This document shows positions 5,158 through 6,008 of a stretch of 6,008 bases of DNA, one piece after another; the first letter of the stretch is position 1, and each line of letters opens with the position of its first letter. Under the pieces are notes generated by a model. It saw nothing but the letters and a program-made list of their open reading frames with translations. It was not told the origin of the DNA and made no database searches. The position numbers and the translations under genes are program-made. Origin of the DNA: Pyrinomonadaceae bacterium (GTDB lineage: Bacteria > Acidobacteriota > Blastocatellia > Pyrinomonadales > Pyrinomonadaceae); assembly GCA_013695245.1 (NCBI GenBank), contig JACDAW010000061.1, forward strand, positions 1 through 6,008, in the 5' to 3' direction.

Positions 5158-6008
5158 TCAACGTTGCGCTGTTTGTCGCGGACGGTTCGCTCGATTCGGT
5201 TGTTGAGGCTGCCCGTTATTCTGCGGCCGATTGTTTTGTTGAGGCGCGCTGCCGAGCAAGCCGAGTTCTTGCGCCTTAAGAACAAGCGCGGCGGCGACGG
5301 GCGCAGCAGCCTTCGATCCGTAACCTCCGCCTTCGATGATCACGGCCATCGCAAGCTGCGGATTATCAAGCGGCGCGATGCACAGAAACCAACTGTCAAT
5401 GCGCGGTTCGGGGGAGATTACGATCTGCTCGTATTGGCGGATCACGTTGCCGCGTCTATCTTTCTCCTGACGCAGCACGGTCTTAATTTCGCCCGTCTTC
5501 GGATCGTAAACGGGAACATCCTTTTGCGCCGTGCCGGTCTTGCCGCCCGTGATAATTCCGGCGGCGTGAACGGGACCGAAAACTCCGCGCGCCGTGCCCG
5601 ACGGGCCGCCTGTTACCAAGCCCATGATGCGCCGAAGCTCGGCCGCCTGCTGCTGACTAAGCACTTGATTGAAAACTTGCGGTTGCAGATTGTATTCGAG
5701 CTTCGGCTTCATCAAACGTCCCTGAAGGTTGGCGATGGCTGAGGCGTCGAGCGCCATTTGAAACGGCGTCTGTTGTCCCGCGTAGCCTTGCCCGTAACCT
5801 TCGAGCGCGAGATCGAACGGCTTGATCTTCGGAAACAAAACCATCGTTGATTCGCGTGGTGCGAGAGCGCGTGCAACGGCGCGGCTACTCGCGTTCCAGA
5901 TGTCCGGGCGTTTGCGCCCGCGCACGGCTTCTTCCGGTTGATCATACGCGCCGATACCTAAAAGCTCTGCCGCATGTTTCATTCGATCCGCACCGAGACG
6001 CACGGCCA
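5158..6008 (-). CDS. Class B penicillin-binding protein transpeptidase, C-terminal part
   Basis: Crosslinks peptidoglycan stem peptides outside the membrane and works as a pair with a SEDS glycosyltransferase. The frame is open to the right edge, so the N terminus, membrane anchor, SxxK nucleophile and SxN motif are outside the window. Numbering from the codon at 6003, it starts with RLGADRMKHAAELLGIG, then EGYGQGYAGQQTPFQMALDA (68-87) and ANLQGRLMKP (91-100), all typical of PBP2/PBPA-type transpeptidases. The third active-site motif KTGTA is at 155-159, followed later by the strand SWFLCIAP (204-211) and IIEGGGYG. Between KTGTA and that strand is a charged expansion of about 43 residues (161-203). 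The C terminus (252-281) is a Gln/Asn/Pro/Arg-rich low-complexity tail. A GTG at 6003 is not the true start: the conserved fold clearly continues upstream. It ends TGA, with a TAA four codons further on. Paired with the SEDS gene 72 bases downstream. Confidence 0.93.
   Translation of the reverse strand, partial: AVRLGADRMKHAAELLGIGAYDQPEEAVRGRKRPDIWNASSRAVARALAPRESTMVLFPKIKPFDLALEGYGQGYAGQQTPFQMALDASAIANLQGRLMKPKLEYNLQPQVFNQVLSQQQAAELRRIMGLVTGGPSGTARGVFGPVHAAGIITGGKTGTAQKDVPVYDPKTGEIKTVLRQEKDRRGNVIRQYEQIVISPEPRIDSWFLCIAPLDNPQLAMAVIIEGGGYGSKAAAPVAAALVLKAQELGLLGSAPQQNNRPQNNGQPQQPNRANRPRQTAQR
5200..5245. repeat. 10-base direct repeat, 36-base period, in the PBP low-complexity tail
   Basis: TTGTTGAGGC occurs at 5200-5209 and 5236-5245 on the plus strand. 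The 36-base period equals 12 codons and yields two PQQ-starting units in the protein (PQQNNR at 254-259 and PQQPNR at 266-271). Probably a diverged tandem duplication that lengthened the tail. Confidence 0.5.

Noticed and set aside
1835..5160. TGA as a recoded sense codon, since all four visible stops are TGA
   Set aside because: After the PBP TGA a TAA follows four codons on, and after the SEDS TGA a TAG follows in frame. The genes end at sensible lengths, contain no internal TGA and use TGG for Trp.
5491..5499. Second KTG motif in the PBP (residues 169-171)
   Set aside because: It lies in the charged insertion as DPKTGE. The active-site motif is the KTGTA at 155-159, preceded by the usual strand and followed by TA.
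5164..5742. 192-codon plus-strand open frame
   Set aside because: Antisense to the PBP, whose conserved motifs are certain. Its Arg/Leu-rich translation shows no domain, and long antisense frames are expected in GC-rich coding DNA.

Overview
All five genes in this 6 kb window lie on the minus strand and are tightly packed. They form one coherent set: peptidoglycan synthesis followed by Ser/Thr phosphorylation signalling. In transcription order (right to left) they are: a class B penicillin-binding protein transpeptidase (5158..6008, N-terminal part outside the window); a SEDS-family FtsW/RodA glycosyltransferase (3385..5085); a membrane-anchored PP2C Ser/Thr phosphatase (1835..3388); a membrane-anchored Ser/Thr kinase (197..1777); and the first 62 codons of a probable FhaA-like (DUF3662-type) FHA adaptor (1..187). 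Plus-strand open frames are antisense shadows. There is no RNA gene, mobile element or CRISPR array, and no gap above 72 bases.

The organism is bacterial, with moderately high G+C and frequent CGCG-type codons. The gene set recalls the actinobacterial fhaA-fhaB-pstP-rodA-pbpA-pknA-pknB cluster, but the order is roughly reversed and the kinase lacks PASTA domains. From the protein style I suspect an Acidobacteriota (Blastocatellia-like) bacterium. That is inference, not something the window proves.

The PBP and SEDS genes are separated by a 72-base AT-rich gap (about 28% G+C) that could hold an internal promoter. SEDS and phosphatase overlap by ATGA, with a strong GGAGG site for the second gene. 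Phosphatase and kinase are 57 bases apart, and kinase and FHA gene 9 bases apart; the FHA ribosome binding site overlaps the kinase stop. The phosphatase, kinase and FHA genes share one reading frame, with only one TGA between each pair.

The likely joint role: the SEDS protein polymerises glycan strands and the PBP crosslinks them. The kinase senses something outside the membrane through an SH3b domain and phosphorylates targets, the phosphatase reverses this, and the FHA protein reads phosphothreonines. The most distinctive points are the non-PASTA SH3b sensor, an extracytoplasmic TPR-like segment on the phosphatase, and two large extracytoplasmic loop expansions in the SEDS protein, one next to its catalytic Asp.
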